This document shows, one piece after another, positions 13,154 through 13,164 of a stretch of DNA of 13,164 bases. The position numbers were made by a program, and so were the translations under genes. The stretch is from an uncultured Collinsella sp. (GTDB taxonomy: Bacteria > Actinomycetota > Coriobacteriia > Coriobacteriales > Coriobacteriaceae). The stretch spans positions 1 to 13,164 of the forward strand of contig UQKV01000052.1 of the NCBI GenBank assembly GCA_900541665.1, written 5' to 3'. The notes beneath the pieces were generated by a model. The model searched no databases and was not told where the DNA came from. It saw only the letters and a program-made list of their open reading frames with translations. The first letter of the stretch is position 1. Each line of letters starts with the position of its first letter.

Positions 13154-13164
13154 GTCTTGCGCAG

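Overview
This looks like chromosomal DNA of a high-GC gut actinobacterium of the Coriobacteriia, most likely Collinsella. I infer that from G/C-ending codons, a Bifidobacterium-type phosphoketolase, abundant mannose-family PTS genes and the terminator style. No rRNA or other marker settles the species. All genes except murB at the right end are on the minus strand, so the window reads from right to left.

Left part (1-5677): a sugar-amine (Amadori compound) catabolic locus. In transcription order it holds a SIS-domain deglycase (FrlB/GfrF/FraB-like, 4341-5402), PTS EIIA and EIIB, EIIC and EIID, an FrlC-like epimerase (521-1366), and the start of a second SIS gene running off the left edge. The first 253 bp of that second gene are identical to the first copy. 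The inferred pathway is: the mannose-family PTS imports a glycated amine such as fructoselysine or glucoselysine and phosphorylates it at C6; the SIS enzyme splits the 6-phosphate into glucose-6-P and the free amine; the FrlC-like enzyme epimerises a C3-epimeric (psicose-type) Amadori compound into the pathway. No FrlD-type kinase is seen, as expected if the PTS does the phosphorylation. Three promoter regions (upstream of both SIS genes and of EIIC) share one three-part cassette: a CGGYRRACGGTMRR box, then two ATTGGTATYA sites 33-35 bp apart.

Middle (5678-8090): an operon of a small conserved hypothetical protein and two GntR/UTRA regulators, which are the obvious candidates to read those cassettes. 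The operon ends in a clear terminator. Upstream of it, a 420-bp gap holds two very long hairpins of 32 and 37 bp in opposite orientation. They share an almost identical apical loop, and their arms differ but carry compensatory changes.

Right part (8091-13164): xfp (phosphoketolase of the bifid shunt) is preceded by a LacI-family regulator gene. Between them are two AAAACGTTTTATC operators exactly 21 bp apart and a third palindrome 105 bp further upstream. A divergent gene, murB, makes peptidoglycan precursor and is followed by two GAAGGCC/GGCCTTC hairpins.
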